A stretch of 64,000 nucleotides of DNA from Oceanibaculum nanhaiense (lineage in GTDB: Bacteria > Pseudomonadota > Alphaproteobacteria > Oceanibaculales > Oceanibaculaceae), in contig NZ_MPOB01000001.1 of the NCBI RefSeq assembly GCF_002148795.1, positions 310,001-374,000 of the forward strand, written 5' to 3'. Below, in pieces: positions 51,401-59,751 of the stretch (positions are counted from its first letter, which is position 1; each line of letters opens with the position of its first letter). Position numbers and translations under genes: made by a program. The notes below the pieces were generated by a model. That model searched no databases. It was given only the letters and a program-made list of their open reading frames with translations, and was not told where the DNA came from.

Positions 51401-52008
51401 TGGATAATGTCGTTGCCCTGATGCTGGCCAATCCGGTGAACCGGGCGATTCTGGACCGGCTGCCGGATCTTGGCCTGCCGGAAGCCTGCCTGGTCGCCGG
51501 TGCGCTGGCGCAGAGCGTGTGGAATGGCCTCGACCGGCGCGCGCCGCAGGCCGGCATCAAGGATTACGACATTTTCTATTTCGATGCCGCCGATATCGGC
51601 TGGGAAGCTGAGGATGCGGCGATCCGCAAGGTACGGACGGCGCTGGCCGATCTTGCCGTCGAGATCGATGTGAAGAATCAGGCGCGGGTGCATCTCTGGT
51701 ACGAGGCGCGCTTCGGCGTGCCCGTAGCACCGCTGCGCAGCGCGCTCGACGGTGTGGCGATGTTCCCCGTGCGCGGTACCTGTCTGGCGCTACAGCACGG
51801 CGCGGACGGTCCTGTCCTGCATGCGCCCTATGGAACGGCGGCGCTGGAGGCGGGGTTGCTGGCGGACAATCCGAACTGCCCGGACCGCAGCGCCTTCCGC
51901 GGCAAGGCGGAAAGCTACCGGGCGCGCTGGCCCTGGCTGCGGATTGTGGAAGACAGCATCGTGGAAGACGGGGGCGGTCAGCCCTCTTCCAGCTCGGTAT
52001 CCCAGTAG
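51400..52008 (+). CDS. Nucleotidyltransferase family protein (DUF925/NTP_transf_6 type)
   Basis: The 202-residue protein has ACLVAGALAQSVWNGLDRRAPQAGIKDYDIFYFD (about 27-60), with the G-A-L-x-Q and DYDIFYFD acidic motif, then EIDVKNQARVHLWYEARFG, FPVRGTCLALQ and APYGTAALEAGLLADNPN. This is the DUF925-type nucleotidyltransferase pattern; substrate unknown. The ATG at 51400 shares a base with the modC stop. Its last 31 bases overlap the convergent HNH gene. Confidence 0.85.
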   Translation: MDNVVALMLANPVNRAILDRLPDLGLPEACLVAGALAQSVWNGLDRRAPQAGIKDYDIFYFDAADIGWEAEDAAIRKVRTALADLAVEIDVKNQARVHLWYEARFGVPVAPLRSALDGVAMFPVRGTCLALQHGADGPVLHAPYGTAALEAGLLADNPNCPDRSAFRGKAESYRARWPWLRIVEDSIVEDGGGQPSSSSVSQ

Positions 52009-52541
52009 AGGTAATCCTGCCAGCTGCGGTGCAGATGGTTCGGCGGGAAGCCGCGGCCATTCTGTTGCAGCTCGAAGCTGGTCGGCTGGCGCGGCGGTTC
52101 CAGCGGCAGCATGCCGATATCGCGCGGCATGCGGTTGCCCTTGAACAGATTGCACGGCCCGCAGGCGGTGACGACATTGTCCCAGCTGGTGCGCCCGCCG
52201 CGCGAGCGCGGGATCACATGGTCGAAGGTCAGTTCCTGGGTGGAGAACAGATCGCCGCAATATTGGCAGGTGAAGCTGTCGCGCAGGAACACGTTGAAGC
52301 GGGTAAAGGCCGGGCGGCGGGCGGCGGGCACATATTGCTTCAGCGAAATCACGCTGGGCAGCCGCATCTCGAAGGTTGGGGAGCGCACGAGCTGGTCGTA
52401 ATGGGCGAGGATGTTGACCCGGTCGAGGAACACCGCCTTCACCGTGTCCTGCCAGTTCCACAGCGACAGCGGGTAATAGCTGAGCGGCCGGCAATCGGCG
52501 TTCAGCACCAAGGCAGGCCAGTCGTTCGCAAGCGACGTCAC
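51978..52541 (-). CDS. HNH endonuclease family protein
   Basis: The 187-residue protein begins with a conserved ALVLNADCRPLSYYPLSLWNWQDTVKAVFLDRVNIL segment (10-45) and has an HNH domain: FTCQYCGD (zinc Cys pair near 89), LTFDHVIPRSRGGRTSWDNVVTACGPCNLFKGNRMP (about 104-138; DHxxP, N and CxxC motifs). Such bacterial HNH proteins are common, single-copy and of unclear function; a nicking or repair role is possible. It is divergent from nothing; the 170-base gap to the esterase gene holds no clear element. Confidence 0.88.
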   Translation of the reverse strand: MTSLANDWPALVLNADCRPLSYYPLSLWNWQDTVKAVFLDRVNILAHYDQLVRSPTFEMRLPSVISLKQYVPAARRPAFTRFNVFLRDSFTCQYCGDLFSTQELTFDHVIPRSRGGRTSWDNVVTACGPCNLFKGNRMPRDIGMLPLEPPRQPTSFELQQNGRGFPPNHLHRSWQDYLYWDTELEEG

Positions 52542-52714
52542 GGCAACCCTCCCGTTCGGTTCCTGCGATCCTGACGCACCGCAGCAATCAGAGAAGTGTA
52601 ATTTAGATAGCCTGCCGCAAGGGGAAACACAACAACTAGGTGCTGCGTTTCATATGCCTACCGAATTTTGTAACACAATGACAATAAACAGCGAATCCTG
52701 ATGTGTCTGGCGGA

Positions 52715-53365
52715 TCAGGCCGGCAGCACACGCTGCAGGAAGGCGCCGCCAGCCTCCAGGCCGGCCGGATCGATGCCATGGCCGAGGCCGGGGCAGCTCA
52801 GCGTCTCTACCGGCACCTGCAGCGCTTCCAGCCCCTCGCGGGACAGATCGAGGCTCTCGTAGGGGACGATCGCATCCTCCGTGCCGTGCACCAGCAGCAT
52901 TGGCGGGCGCGAGGCGATCTCGCCTTCCATCGTGCCATCGTCGACCAGCCGGCCGGAATAGCCGACCACGCCGGCCACCGCGCGCTGGCGGCGCGGGGCG
53001 GTAAACAGGCTCATCATGCAGCCCTGGCTGAAACCGACCAGCGCCAGCCTGTCCTCGGACAGATCATACGCGGCCAGTTGCTCATCAATGAAAGCGTCGA
53101 GGATTGGCCAGGCGGCGCGCACGCCGGCCACCACCCGCGCCGGGGTGCGGTCCTGCAGGCTGAACCATTGATAGCCGTAGGGCGCCATATCGCAGGGGAA
53201 GGGCGCGTTCGGCGAGACGAAGGCGACATGCGGCAGCAACTGCGCCCAGTGCGGGGCGAGGCCGATCAGATCGTTGCCGTCCGCCCCCAGCCCGTGCAGC
53301 AGGATGACGAGGCCGCGCGCGGGTTTGCCGTCGGCGGGCGGAAGCGAGGGGCCGGAAAGCTGCAT
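52715..53365 (-). CDS. Alpha/beta-hydrolase, carboxylesterase/lysophospholipase type
   Basis: The 216-residue protein has an oxyanion-side LVILLHGLGADGNDLIGLAPHW (about 20-40), the nucleophile elbow LVGFSQGCMMSLF (Ser near 114), PPMLLVHGTEDAIVPYES (Asp near 167) and PGLGHGIDP (His near 197). This is the predicted esterase/phospholipase family (YpfH-like). The substrate is unknown, although short acyl esters are usual. It diverges from gluQ. Confidence 0.88.
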   Translation of the reverse strand: MQLSGPSLPPADGKPARGLVILLHGLGADGNDLIGLAPHWAQLLPHVAFVSPNAPFPCDMAPYGYQWFSLQDRTPARVVAGVRAAWPILDAFIDEQLAAYDLSEDRLALVGFSQGCMMSLFTAPRRQRAVAGVVGYSGRLVDDGTMEGEIASRPPMLLVHGTEDAIVPYESLDLSREGLEALQVPVETLSCPGLGHGIDPAGLEAGGAFLQRVLPA

Positions 53366-53454
53366 CGGGCGTCTCTCATGCTGTCTTCATTGGCGATGCC
53401 CCCTCCTAGCACAAAGCGCTTCGGCGCTGAAATCGTTCCGGCTAGTTTTGTCGG

Positions 53455-54330
53455 ATGATTGTCACCCGCTTTGCCCCCAGCCCGACCGGCCTGTTGCATC
53501 TGGGCTCCGCCTATTCCGCCCTGGTGGGGTGGCGCCGTGCGCGGGAAGCGGGCGGGCGTTTCCTGCTGCGCATCGAGGATATCGACCCGACGCGCTGTCG
53601 GCCGGAACATGAGGCGGCGATCCTCGACGATCTCGCCTGGCTGGGTATCGACTGGGATGGCGATGTCCGTCGGCAGTCCGACCATCTGGAGGAGTACCGC
53701 GCGGCGCTGGGCCGGCTGGAAGGCATGGGTCTGCTCTATCCCTGCTTCTGCACGCGCAGCGACATCGAAGCGGAAATCGCCCGCTCAGGACATGCACCGC
53801 ATGGGCCTGTCCATGGGCCTGAGGGCCCGGTCTATCCCGGCATCTGCCGCGCCATTCCGGCGTCGGAACGAGAGGCCCGCATCGGCGCTGGGGAAGCGCA
53901 CGCGCTGCGCCTCGACATGACAAAGGCGGTTGCCCTGGCAGGCCCGCTGGACTGGCAGGACGAGGAGAAGGGTGTCATCCGCGCCACGCCGGAAGCGTTT
54001 GGCGATGTGGTGCTGGCGCGCAAGGAGACGCCGACCTCCTATCACCTGTCGGTGACGCTGGACGATGCGCTGCAGGGGGTGACGCTGGTGACGCGCGGCA
54101 TGGATCTGTTCGAGGCAACGCATATCCACCGGCTGCTGCAAGCGCTGTTCGGCCTGCCGGTGCCGCTCTACGCCCACCATCGGCTGCTGACCGGGCCAGA
54201 CGGGCGACGCTATGCCAAGCGCGACCGCTCGCTGACCATCGCCGCCCTGCGCGAGGCCGGTCACTCGCCAGCCGATATCCGCGCGATGGTGGAACGGGGT
54301 GCTGCGCCTACCGGTGCAGGCCCGAAATGA
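53455..54330 (+). CDS. gluQ: Glutamyl-Q tRNA(Asp) synthetase
   Basis: The 291-residue truncated GluRS-like protein lacks an anticodon-binding domain. It has FAPSPTGLLHLGSAYSALVGWRRARE (HLGS version of HIGH, about 6-30), RIEDIDPTRCRPEHEAAILDDLAWLGIDWDG, and a KMSKS-like YAKRDRSLTI near 256. It attaches glutamate to queuosine in tRNA(Asp). The zinc-binding Cys region is partly present (YPCFCTRSDIEAE). It overlaps the convergent Nudix gene by 23 bases at the 3' end. Confidence 0.93.
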   Translation: MIVTRFAPSPTGLLHLGSAYSALVGWRRAREAGGRFLLRIEDIDPTRCRPEHEAAILDDLAWLGIDWDGDVRRQSDHLEEYRAALGRLEGMGLLYPCFCTRSDIEAEIARSGHAPHGPVHGPEGPVYPGICRAIPASEREARIGAGEAHALRLDMTKAVALAGPLDWQDEEKGVIRATPEAFGDVVLARKETPTSYHLSVTLDDALQGVTLVTRGMDLFEATHIHRLLQALFGLPVPLYAHHRLLTGPDGRRYAKRDRSLTIAALREAGHSPADIRAMVERGAAPTGAGPK

Positions 54331-55192
54331 GGTCCAGATAGTCCGGATGGTCCGGCCCGATGAGGCCGTGGCGGATCAGGAAGTCGATGATGACGAGGTG
54401 GCAGTTGAATTTGAAGTCGTCGCCGCTATCGACGATGCGCATCACCTCGGCGATGGGCAGCAGGCGGAATTCCTCGATCTCGCCATCCTGGCAGACCGGG
54501 GTGAAATCGGCTGGCAGTTCGAGATCGAAACAATAGAGCACGTCACGCCTGAGCCCGTCCTGTCCGATATCGGCGGCGCTGCCGTGGGCCGTGCCGGATC
54601 CCACCTCCATCATGTAGGTGATGGCGCCCACCGGATGCGCCTTGCGGGCGAGGGCTTCCGGCAGGCCTGCCTCTTCGCCGCATTCCTTCACCAGGGTTTC
54701 GACCGGGCCGTAGCCATCGCCCATGCCGCCGGCCACCATATTGTCCAGCTTGCCGGGGGCGACGCTCTTGTCGCGGGCGCGCCGGCCAATCCAGAGATGG
54801 ATGCCGTCGGGCTTGCGGACATAGCCGTTCAGATGCACGCCAAAGGACAGGATGCCGAAATGGGCGGCGGCGGCGCGGTTGAGCCACATCAGTGCCGGCC
54901 CGCCCGGCCGTTCCAGTACCGGATATTGCTCGAAGCGGATTTTCGCGACCGCGCCTTCTTCCACAAGCTTCCGCACCGCCCGGTCCACCGCCTCGGTGCG
55001 CGCGTCCGGGTCGGAAAAGGCCGGTAACAGACGGACCGTGTGCGCATCGACCGCGAACACATCGGCCTGCGCCTTCAGCCGCTCGGCCAGTGCGTGGCGC
55101 AGATAGCCGGCATGGGCGTCGCCGATCAGGAAGCGGCGAAAGCCGGAGAGATCGTGGCGGTTCACCCGTTTTATATGATCGAGAAAGCTCAT
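54308..55192 (-). CDS. DUF4743/Nudix hydrolase family protein
   Basis: The 294-residue protein has an N-terminal DUF4743 domain (about 1-115; HDLSGFRRFLIGDAHAGYL, FGILSFGVHLNGYVRKPDG) and a Nudix hydrolase domain (about 118-280) with Nudix box KLDNMVAGGMGDGYGPVETLVKECGEEAGLP (about 150-175). This arrangement resembles the Nudix part of yeast thiamine pyrophosphokinase-type proteins acting on thiamine diphosphate-like substrates; the substrate here is unproven. It lies upstream of gluQ in convergent orientation. Confidence 0.85.
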   Translation of the reverse strand: MSFLDHIKRVNRHDLSGFRRFLIGDAHAGYLRHALAERLKAQADVFAVDAHTVRLLPAFSDPDARTEAVDRAVRKLVEEGAVAKIRFEQYPVLERPGGPALMWLNRAAAAHFGILSFGVHLNGYVRKPDGIHLWIGRRARDKSVAPGKLDNMVAGGMGDGYGPVETLVKECGEEAGLPEALARKAHPVGAITYMMEVGSGTAHGSAADIGQDGLRRDVLYCFDLELPADFTPVCQDGEIEEFRLLPIAEVMRIVDSGDDFKFNCHLVIIDFLIRHGLIGPDHPDYLDLISGLHR

Positions 55193-55209
55193 CTCGGCTC
55201 CGTGACGGT

Positions 55210-55887
55210 TTATAGCCTGAGCAGATCGCGGGCGGCGTTCAGCTGGCCCATGCGCAGCGTATCGCCCTGCGGCGAATCCGGGTGGAAGATCATCGCCAGC
55301 ATGCGATAGCGCGCCTTCAGCGCCCTTGGGTCCGGTTGCGTATCGGCCGGGAAACCCAGCACATAGAGCGCTTCCATGCGGGTGCGCACGCCTTCCTTCA
55401 GCGGCTCGAAGGCGACGGCGGAGAGCATGAGGCGCAGCCGCTCCATCTCCTCCTCCAGCACCTTGATCCGTTCGGCCTGCTTGCCCTTGGCGGCCGGCGC
55501 TTCCAGCGCCACCACATGGTCGCCGCGCGCCATGGCAACGGCAAGCCCGAGCGCCCGGCGCAGCTGCACCACCGACAGGCCGGGCTGCAGCCGTACCTGC
55601 AGGCGCGGCTTGCGGCGCAGCACCCGGCCCTTGGAGGCGCCGGACAGCAGGGTCACCTCCTCACGTTCATGGGCTGCCGGTTCGCCCGGATCCGGGGCGG
55701 CGCTTACGGTCGCTTCCGGAACGGTCAGCAGAATGGCGCGCGCCAGGTCGGCGATGCTGACGTCGCGGCGCTGCGCCAGCGCCGTCACCTGGTCGCGGAA
55801 GGCGGCGCTGCAGGGAATGGCATAGGTCCGGCTGCGCGCGCCGGATGTGCGCGTGGCTTTATGGTCGGGCATCGCGCTGTCGGGCAT
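55210..55887 (-). CDS. C-terminal J-domain protein with N-terminal RHH-like segment
   Basis: The 225-residue protein ends with a J-domain-like helix set (RMEALYVLGFPADTQPDPRALKARYRMLAMIFHPDS, HPD at about 202-204, then NAARDLL). Its N-terminal 20-58 (SRTYAIPCSAAFRDQVTALAQRRDVSIADLARAIL) looks like a ribbon-helix-helix-type motif, and a coiled-coil-like stretch (KQAERIKVLEEEMERLRLM) lies between. It may recruit DnaK to a DNA-bound partner, which is inference. The start is uncertain: an in-frame GTG at 55938 would add 17 residues. Its upstream region is unusually rich in palindromes. Confidence 0.65.
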   Translation of the reverse strand: MPDSAMPDHKATRTSGARSRTYAIPCSAAFRDQVTALAQRRDVSIADLARAILLTVPEATVSAAPDPGEPAAHEREEVTLLSGASKGRVLRRKPRLQVRLQPGLSVVQLRRALGLAVAMARGDHVVALEAPAAKGKQAERIKVLEEEMERLRLMLSAVAFEPLKEGVRTRMEALYVLGFPADTQPDPRALKARYRMLAMIFHPDSPQGDTLRMGQLNAARDLLRL

Positions 55888-55948
55888 TCTGTCTGTCTCG
55901 AAATCGCGGCTCTGATCAAAATATTGAGGGCGATTCACGCTTTAAACG

Positions 55949-55964
55949 GATCACTCGGGTGATC
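55949..55964. promoter_or_regulatory. Inverted repeat GATCAC-TCGG-GTGATC upstream of the J-domain gene
   Basis: Six-base arms around TCGG form a dyad 62 bases before the chosen J-domain start. It is close enough to be an operator but its binding protein is unknown. Confidence 0.35.
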
Positions 55965-55989
55965 GCCTTTAACGCGGTCGCACTCTAAC

Positions 55990-56029
55990 GAATCGGAAGC
56001 GATTCGGTCCGCCGGCCATCGATGGCCGG
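55990..56029. repeat. Two adjacent palindromes, GAATCG-GAAG-CGATTC and an 18-bp perfect palindrome
   Basis: GAATCGGAAGCGATTC spans 55990-56005. CCGGCCATCGATGGCCGG, perfectly symmetric, spans 56012-56029. They could be regulatory sites or a compact hairpin; no T-tract follows, so they are not a clear terminator. Confidence 0.4.
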
Positions 56030-56097
56030 AAACTGCAAATCGCCATCACAAGGCCAGCCTTATCGGCCTCCGGCGAGGGCGTCAACTGCAATCGAAG

Positions 56098-56112
56098 TTA
56101 ACGAACCGTTAA
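56098..56112. promoter_or_regulatory. CtrA-type binding site TTAA-N7-TTAA
   Basis: TTAACGAACCGTTAA matches the CtrA consensus TTAA-N7-TTAA exactly and is followed by CC. It sits between the mutT 3' end and the J-domain gene, which reads away from it on the minus strand. Presence of sciP in the same window supports an active CtrA system. Confidence 0.55.
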
Positions 56113-56139
56113 CCACGCGCCTGAAACTGCAAGCTGCGG

Positions 56140-56610
56140 CTACAGGAGGTCGCGCAACATCGCGACCAGCGGCACATCGGCCGGCGGCATCGGGTATTCG
56201 GCCATGCGAATGGGCCGTACCCATTTGATTTCACTGTGTTCTTTCGCCACGACGCGACCCTTCCAGCGGCGGCAGACATAGAGCGGCATCAGCAGGTGGA
56301 ACTCGTCATATTCATGCGAGGCGAAGGTGAGGGGGGCAAGGCAACTGCCCGAGGTATCGATGCCCAGCTCCTCATGCAGCTCGCGCACAAGTGCTGCTTC
56401 CGGCGTCTCGCCGGATTCCACCTTGCCGCCGGGAAACTCCCACAACCCGGCCATCTTCTTGCCTTCCGGGCGTCTGGCGATCAGCACCCGCCCGTCGATA
56501 TCGACTAATGCTGCCGCAACCACCAGCACAATCGGCTTCGGCCCCGCGGCAACGGATGCGGCGGGGCCGGACGGGCAGAGATCGTCGAGATCAGCTTCGA
56601 TAGGAGCCAT
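56140..56610 (-). CDS. mutT: MutT-type (8-oxo-dGTP diphosphatase) Nudix hydrolase
   Basis: The 156-residue protein has a full Nudix box, [24 protein letters not shown] split across about 61-84, after [27 protein letters not shown], the MutT-typical lead. It removes oxidised guanine nucleotides from the pool. It starts 20 bases before the argJ stop, so the two genes overlap and are read as an operon with the upstream PpiC isomerase gene. Confidence 0.92.
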   Translation of the reverse strand: MAPIEADLDDLCPSGPAASVAAGPKPIVLVVAAALVDIDGRVLIARRPEGKKMAGLWEFPGGKVESGETPEAALVRELHEELGIDTSGSCLAPLTFASHEYDEFHLLMPLYVCRRWKGRVVAKEHSEIKWVRPIRMAEYPMPPADVPLVAMLRDLL

Positions 56611-57823
56611 TGATGTCGATATAGGCGTGCGTCAGATCGCAGGTCCACACCCGGGCGCGGCCCTTGCCGAGGCCGATATCGACCTCGATGTGGATTTCCT
56701 GGCCCTTCATGTGGGCGACCACCGGGGTTTCGTCATAGCCCTCGACGGCGGCCCCTTCCTTTGCCACCACGACACCGCCAATGCTGATGGCCAGCCGGTC
56801 GCGGTCGGCCCATTCGCCGGACTTGCCGACCGCCATGACGATACGGCCCCAGTTGGCGTCCTCGCCGGCAATGGCGGTCTTTACCAGCGGCGAATTGGCG
56901 ATGGCGAGGCCGATGCGCTTGGCCGCCTTGGCCGAGGCGGCCCCCGCCACATCAATGGTCACCAGCTTGCTGGCCCCCTCGCCGTCACGCACGATCTGGA
57001 TCGCGAGATCGGTCAGCAGATCTTCCAGCGCCGCGCGGAACTCCTTCAGATGCGCATCCCTGGCGCTTTCCACCGGCGGGTGCTTCGCCTGGCCGGTGGC
57101 GAAAAGCAGCACCGTGTCGCTGGTCGAGGTGTCGCTGTCCACGGTGATGCAGTTGAAGGATTTGTCGGTGCCGCGCGACAGCATCTCCTGCAGCACCGGG
57201 GCGGGGATCGCCGCGTCGGTGAAGACGAAGCCCAGCATGGTCGCCATGTCCGGCGCGATCATGCCCGAACCCTTGCAGATGCCGTTGATCGTGACCTTGG
57301 TGTCGCCGATACGCGCCGTCCGCGTCGCCCCCTTCGGGAAGGTGTCGGTGGTCATGATCGCCTTGGCCGATTCATGCCAGGTTCCCGGCTTCAGGTTGGC
57401 GCGCAGCGTGCCGATGGCCGCCACCACCTTGTCGGCCGGCAGCGGCTCGCCGATCACGCCGGTGGAGGCCAGGAACACTTCCGACGGCTTGCAGCCGATG
57501 GCCTTCGCCGCCGCCTCGGCGGTGGCGACCGCGCCGTCATAGCCCTTCTTGCCGGTGAAGGCGTTGGCATTGCCGGAATTCACCAGTACCGCGCGGCCCT
57601 TGCCGTCCGCCAGGTTGGCGCGGCACCACTCGACCGGGGCGGAGGCGGTCAGCGACTTGGTCAGCGTGCCGGCCGCCGTGGTGCCGGGCACCAACTCCGC
57701 CAGGAACACGTCGGTGCGGCCCTTGTAGCGTACCCCCGCCTCGGCGGAGGCAAGCGTGACGCCGGCGATTGGTGGCATATCCGGAAACCGGGCCGGGGCC
57801 AGGGGGGAAAGCTTCAGGGCCAC
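56591..57823 (-). CDS. argJ: Bifunctional ornithine acetyltransferase/N-acetylglutamate synthase
   Basis: The 410-residue length matches ArgJ. It begins [32 protein letters not shown] and has the autocleavage site segment [10 protein letters not shown] ([16 protein letters not shown], about 187-200), where Thr becomes the nucleophile of the mature beta chain, then [14 protein letters not shown] and [13 protein letters not shown]. It recycles the acetyl group in arginine synthesis. It is between the isomerase and mutT genes. Confidence 0.96.
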   Translation of the reverse strand: MALKLSPLAPARFPDMPPIAGVTLASAEAGVRYKGRTDVFLAELVPGTTAAGTLTKSLTASAPVEWCRANLADGKGRAVLVNSGNANAFTGKKGYDGAVATAEAAAKAIGCKPSEVFLASTGVIGEPLPADKVVAAIGTLRANLKPGTWHESAKAIMTTDTFPKGATRTARIGDTKVTINGICKGSGMIAPDMATMLGFVFTDAAIPAPVLQEMLSRGTDKSFNCITVDSDTSTSDTVLLFATGQAKHPPVESARDAHLKEFRAALEDLLTDLAIQIVRDGEGASKLVTIDVAGAASAKAAKRIGLAIANSPLVKTAIAGEDANWGRIVMAVGKSGEWADRDRLAISIGGVVVAKEGAAVEGYDETPVVAHMKGQEIHIEVDIGLGKGRARVWTCDLTHAYIDINGSYRS

Positions 57824-57853
57824 GATAATCCTCTCCCTACTCTATAAGGATAT

Positions 57854-58741
57854 TTACTTCGGCTGGGTCTGCTGCGGCGGCAGCGGCTGGCCATCCATGC
57901 TGAACCGTTCGATGGTCGCCTTGGCGCGCAGCTCCGCCAAGATGCGGCGGGCCTCCTGCTCGGCCAGCTCGGCGCGAATCTGTTCGCGTGCCTCGTCCAG
58001 GCTGGGCGGGGCGACGTCGCGGCGGTCGGCAACCTTGATCACATGCCAGCCGAACTGCGACTTCACCGGCTCCTTGCTGTAGGCGCCGGGCGCCAGTTCA
58101 AAGGCGGCTGCGGAGAATTCGGGGACCATCTGTTCGGCGGTGAAATAGCCGAGATCGCCGCCATTGGCGGCACCGGGATCGATCGACTTCTCGGTGGCCA
58201 GCGCGGCGAAGTCGGCACCCTTGTCGAGTTCGCGCACGATGTCCTTCGCCGTCGCCTCGTCCGAGACCAGAATATGGCTGGCGCGGATTTCCTCGGCCTT
58301 GGGCGCCTGCTCCCGCAGTTTCTCGTATTCGGCCTTCACCTTGTCTTCGCTGACCGCCGCTTCCAGCTGGTCGGTCAGGTACTGCTCCTGGATCAGCTGG
58401 TCGCGGTAGCGTTCGACCCGGCGCTTCACCTCGGGGTTCTCGGCGACGCCGGTGGCCTTGGCCTCGCGCTGCAGCAGCTCGCCGTCGATGGCGCGCTCCA
58501 GCAATGCGGGAAACAGCATCTGCATCGGGATGTCGCGGTACTGCTGCGGCAGCGTCGAGATCAGCGCGGCGATATCGCTTTGCCGGATAGTCGTGCCATC
58601 GACGCTGGCGACAATCGGGTCCGCATCGCCGGCGGGGGCGGGCTGCTGCGCCATGGCCGGAATCGCAAGAGCTCCCATGAAGAAGGCACCCACAAAGGCC
58701 CTCACAAAGGCTGGGGCGAAGGATCGAAGGGAATGGCGCAT
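57854..58741 (-). CDS. Parvulin-type peptidyl-prolyl cis-trans isomerase, exported
   Basis: The 295-residue protein has a signal peptide (FVRAFVGAFFMGALAIPAMA), an N-terminal helical chaperone-like part (about 40-150) and a PpiC rotamase domain (about 152-255; IRASHILVSDEATAKDIV, DFAALATEKSIDPGAANGGDLGYF, GAYSKEPVKSQFGWHVIKV). It should assist folding in the periplasm, in the PrsA/SurA manner. The start at 58741 matches the signal peptide. The operon continues with argJ and mutT; on the other side, secA is the original neighbour but a cassette now lies between. Confidence 0.92.
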   Translation of the reverse strand: MRHSLRSFAPAFVRAFVGAFFMGALAIPAMAQQPAPAGDADPIVASVDGTTIRQSDIAALISTLPQQYRDIPMQMLFPALLERAIDGELLQREAKATGVAENPEVKRRVERYRDQLIQEQYLTDQLEAAVSEDKVKAEYEKLREQAPKAEEIRASHILVSDEATAKDIVRELDKGADFAALATEKSIDPGAANGGDLGYFTAEQMVPEFSAAAFELAPGAYSKEPVKSQFGWHVIKVADRRDVAPPSLDEAREQIRAELAEQEARRILAELRAKATIERFSMDGQPLPPQQTQPK

Positions 58742-58899
58742 GGGCTGTCTCGTTTCCTGTTTCTGGCCTGTGGCGTGTGCGGTATTCGGGCGCGGCATTG
58801 TGCCGCCAGCCGGCGGCACGGGGACAGTAGCGCAGCCCGCCGGGCGGCGGAAGGCGCTTTACCGGGCTACTATATGTGGCCCTGCATACCAGAATGGAA

Positions 58900-58921
58900 G
58901 CCGGTCCGCGACCGTGCGCCG
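58900..58921. repeat. Left 22-bp direct repeat flanking the DUF488 cassette
   Basis: A 22-bp sequence with core CGGTCCGCGACCG (itself a CGGTC/GACCG dyad around CGC) occurs here and is repeated perfectly at 60333-60354 in the same orientation. It bounds the cassette on the side of the isomerase operon. Confidence 0.9.
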
Positions 58922-58971
58922 GATACCCTGATCTTATGTTGGAAGAGTGCGTTTTCAGAATGCAGTTATGA

Positions 58972-59751
58972 TTAAAACAGACTGCCCTGAGCCTTTGCGC
59001 TTTCGGATAGTTTGTCGAGACGCAACACGCCGAGAAGTTGCCAGACTTGTGGGCGCTTGGCTTGGTTGCCAATAGCGAAGGCCATCCCGTTCTTGGGGTA
59101 TTCTACGTTAAAAGTGTGGTCCATCCAGTCAAGCACCTCCTTCTCTGGTTGACCCCGGACAAGGCCGTTATAAAACATCGCGTGGGCTTCCCAGTCACCG
59201 TTTGTATAAGTGTGCTCAGCTTCATCATCTCGGAAGTGAAATTTGAACTCGTAGGGAGTGGGTTCGAGTGCCTCAAGTTCCTTATCAAGAAAGGACCACT
59301 GCTTTGCAGCCATGGCATAGGCTGCGCGTTCATCAGCTAAGGCTTCTGATGTCTTGCGCTTATAGAAAAACCGTGGATTGCAAGGTCGGATTAAAGCCAA
59401 AGATTGACCACGGCGTACAGCATCGCCAACGGATAGTAGGATTAGTGGGTTAAGAAGACGCGCTCTTTCTCTCACAGGCATTTTGCCAACAATCTCAATG
59501 CTGTCCTCTTCAACGCTGCAGCTTTCGAGACGTTTATCCTGTTTGGGGCGCCTATATTTGAATCTCACGACATCCCATCGTGAGAAGGCGGTTTCCCCTG
59601 CTAGATGGCGGTATCGTACAGGATATAGACGCTTCCACTGACCATCTAAGGTAATGCCGGCGCAGCAAACAGTTTCGCCATGCTTCTTGCTAGGCTGTGG
59701 CAGTGCCTTGACGAGGACTGTAACTTGGCAGTCGATGGGCGTTACGGACAT
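58972..59751 (-). CDS. Unrecognised protein of the DUF488 cassette
   Basis: The 259-residue product has no membrane helix or signal peptide. Patterned stretches are CQVTVLVKALPQPSKKHGE (8-26), ETVCCAGI (26-33), WKRLYPVRYRHL (39-50), FSRWDVVRFKYRRPKQDKR (56-74), NPRFFYKRK and a C-terminal AMFYNGLV...WQLLGVLRLD. Many basic and aromatic residues with strand-like spacing suggest nucleic-acid binding, perhaps OB-like; this is inference and I cannot place the family. The ATG at 59751 has GGAGA upstream and overlaps the DUF488 gene by 62 bases, so the two are coupled. Confidence 0.7.
   Translation of the reverse strand: MSVTPIDCQVTVLVKALPQPSKKHGETVCCAGITLDGQWKRLYPVRYRHLAGETAFSRWDVVRFKYRRPKQDKRLESCSVEEDSIEIVGKMPVRERARLLNPLILLSVGDAVRRGQSLALIRPCNPRFFYKRKTSEALADERAAYAMAAKQWSFLDKELEALEPTPYEFKFHFRDDEAEHTYTNGDWEAHAMFYNGLVRGQPEKEVLDWMDHTFNVEYPKNGMAFAIGNQAKRPQVWQLLGVLRLDKLSESAKAQGSLF

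Noticed and set aside
58800-58819. GTGCCGCC-AGCC-GGCGGCAC hairpin upstream of the isomerase gene
   Set aside because: A strong hairpin but without T-tract and without other copies noticed; role cannot be argued.
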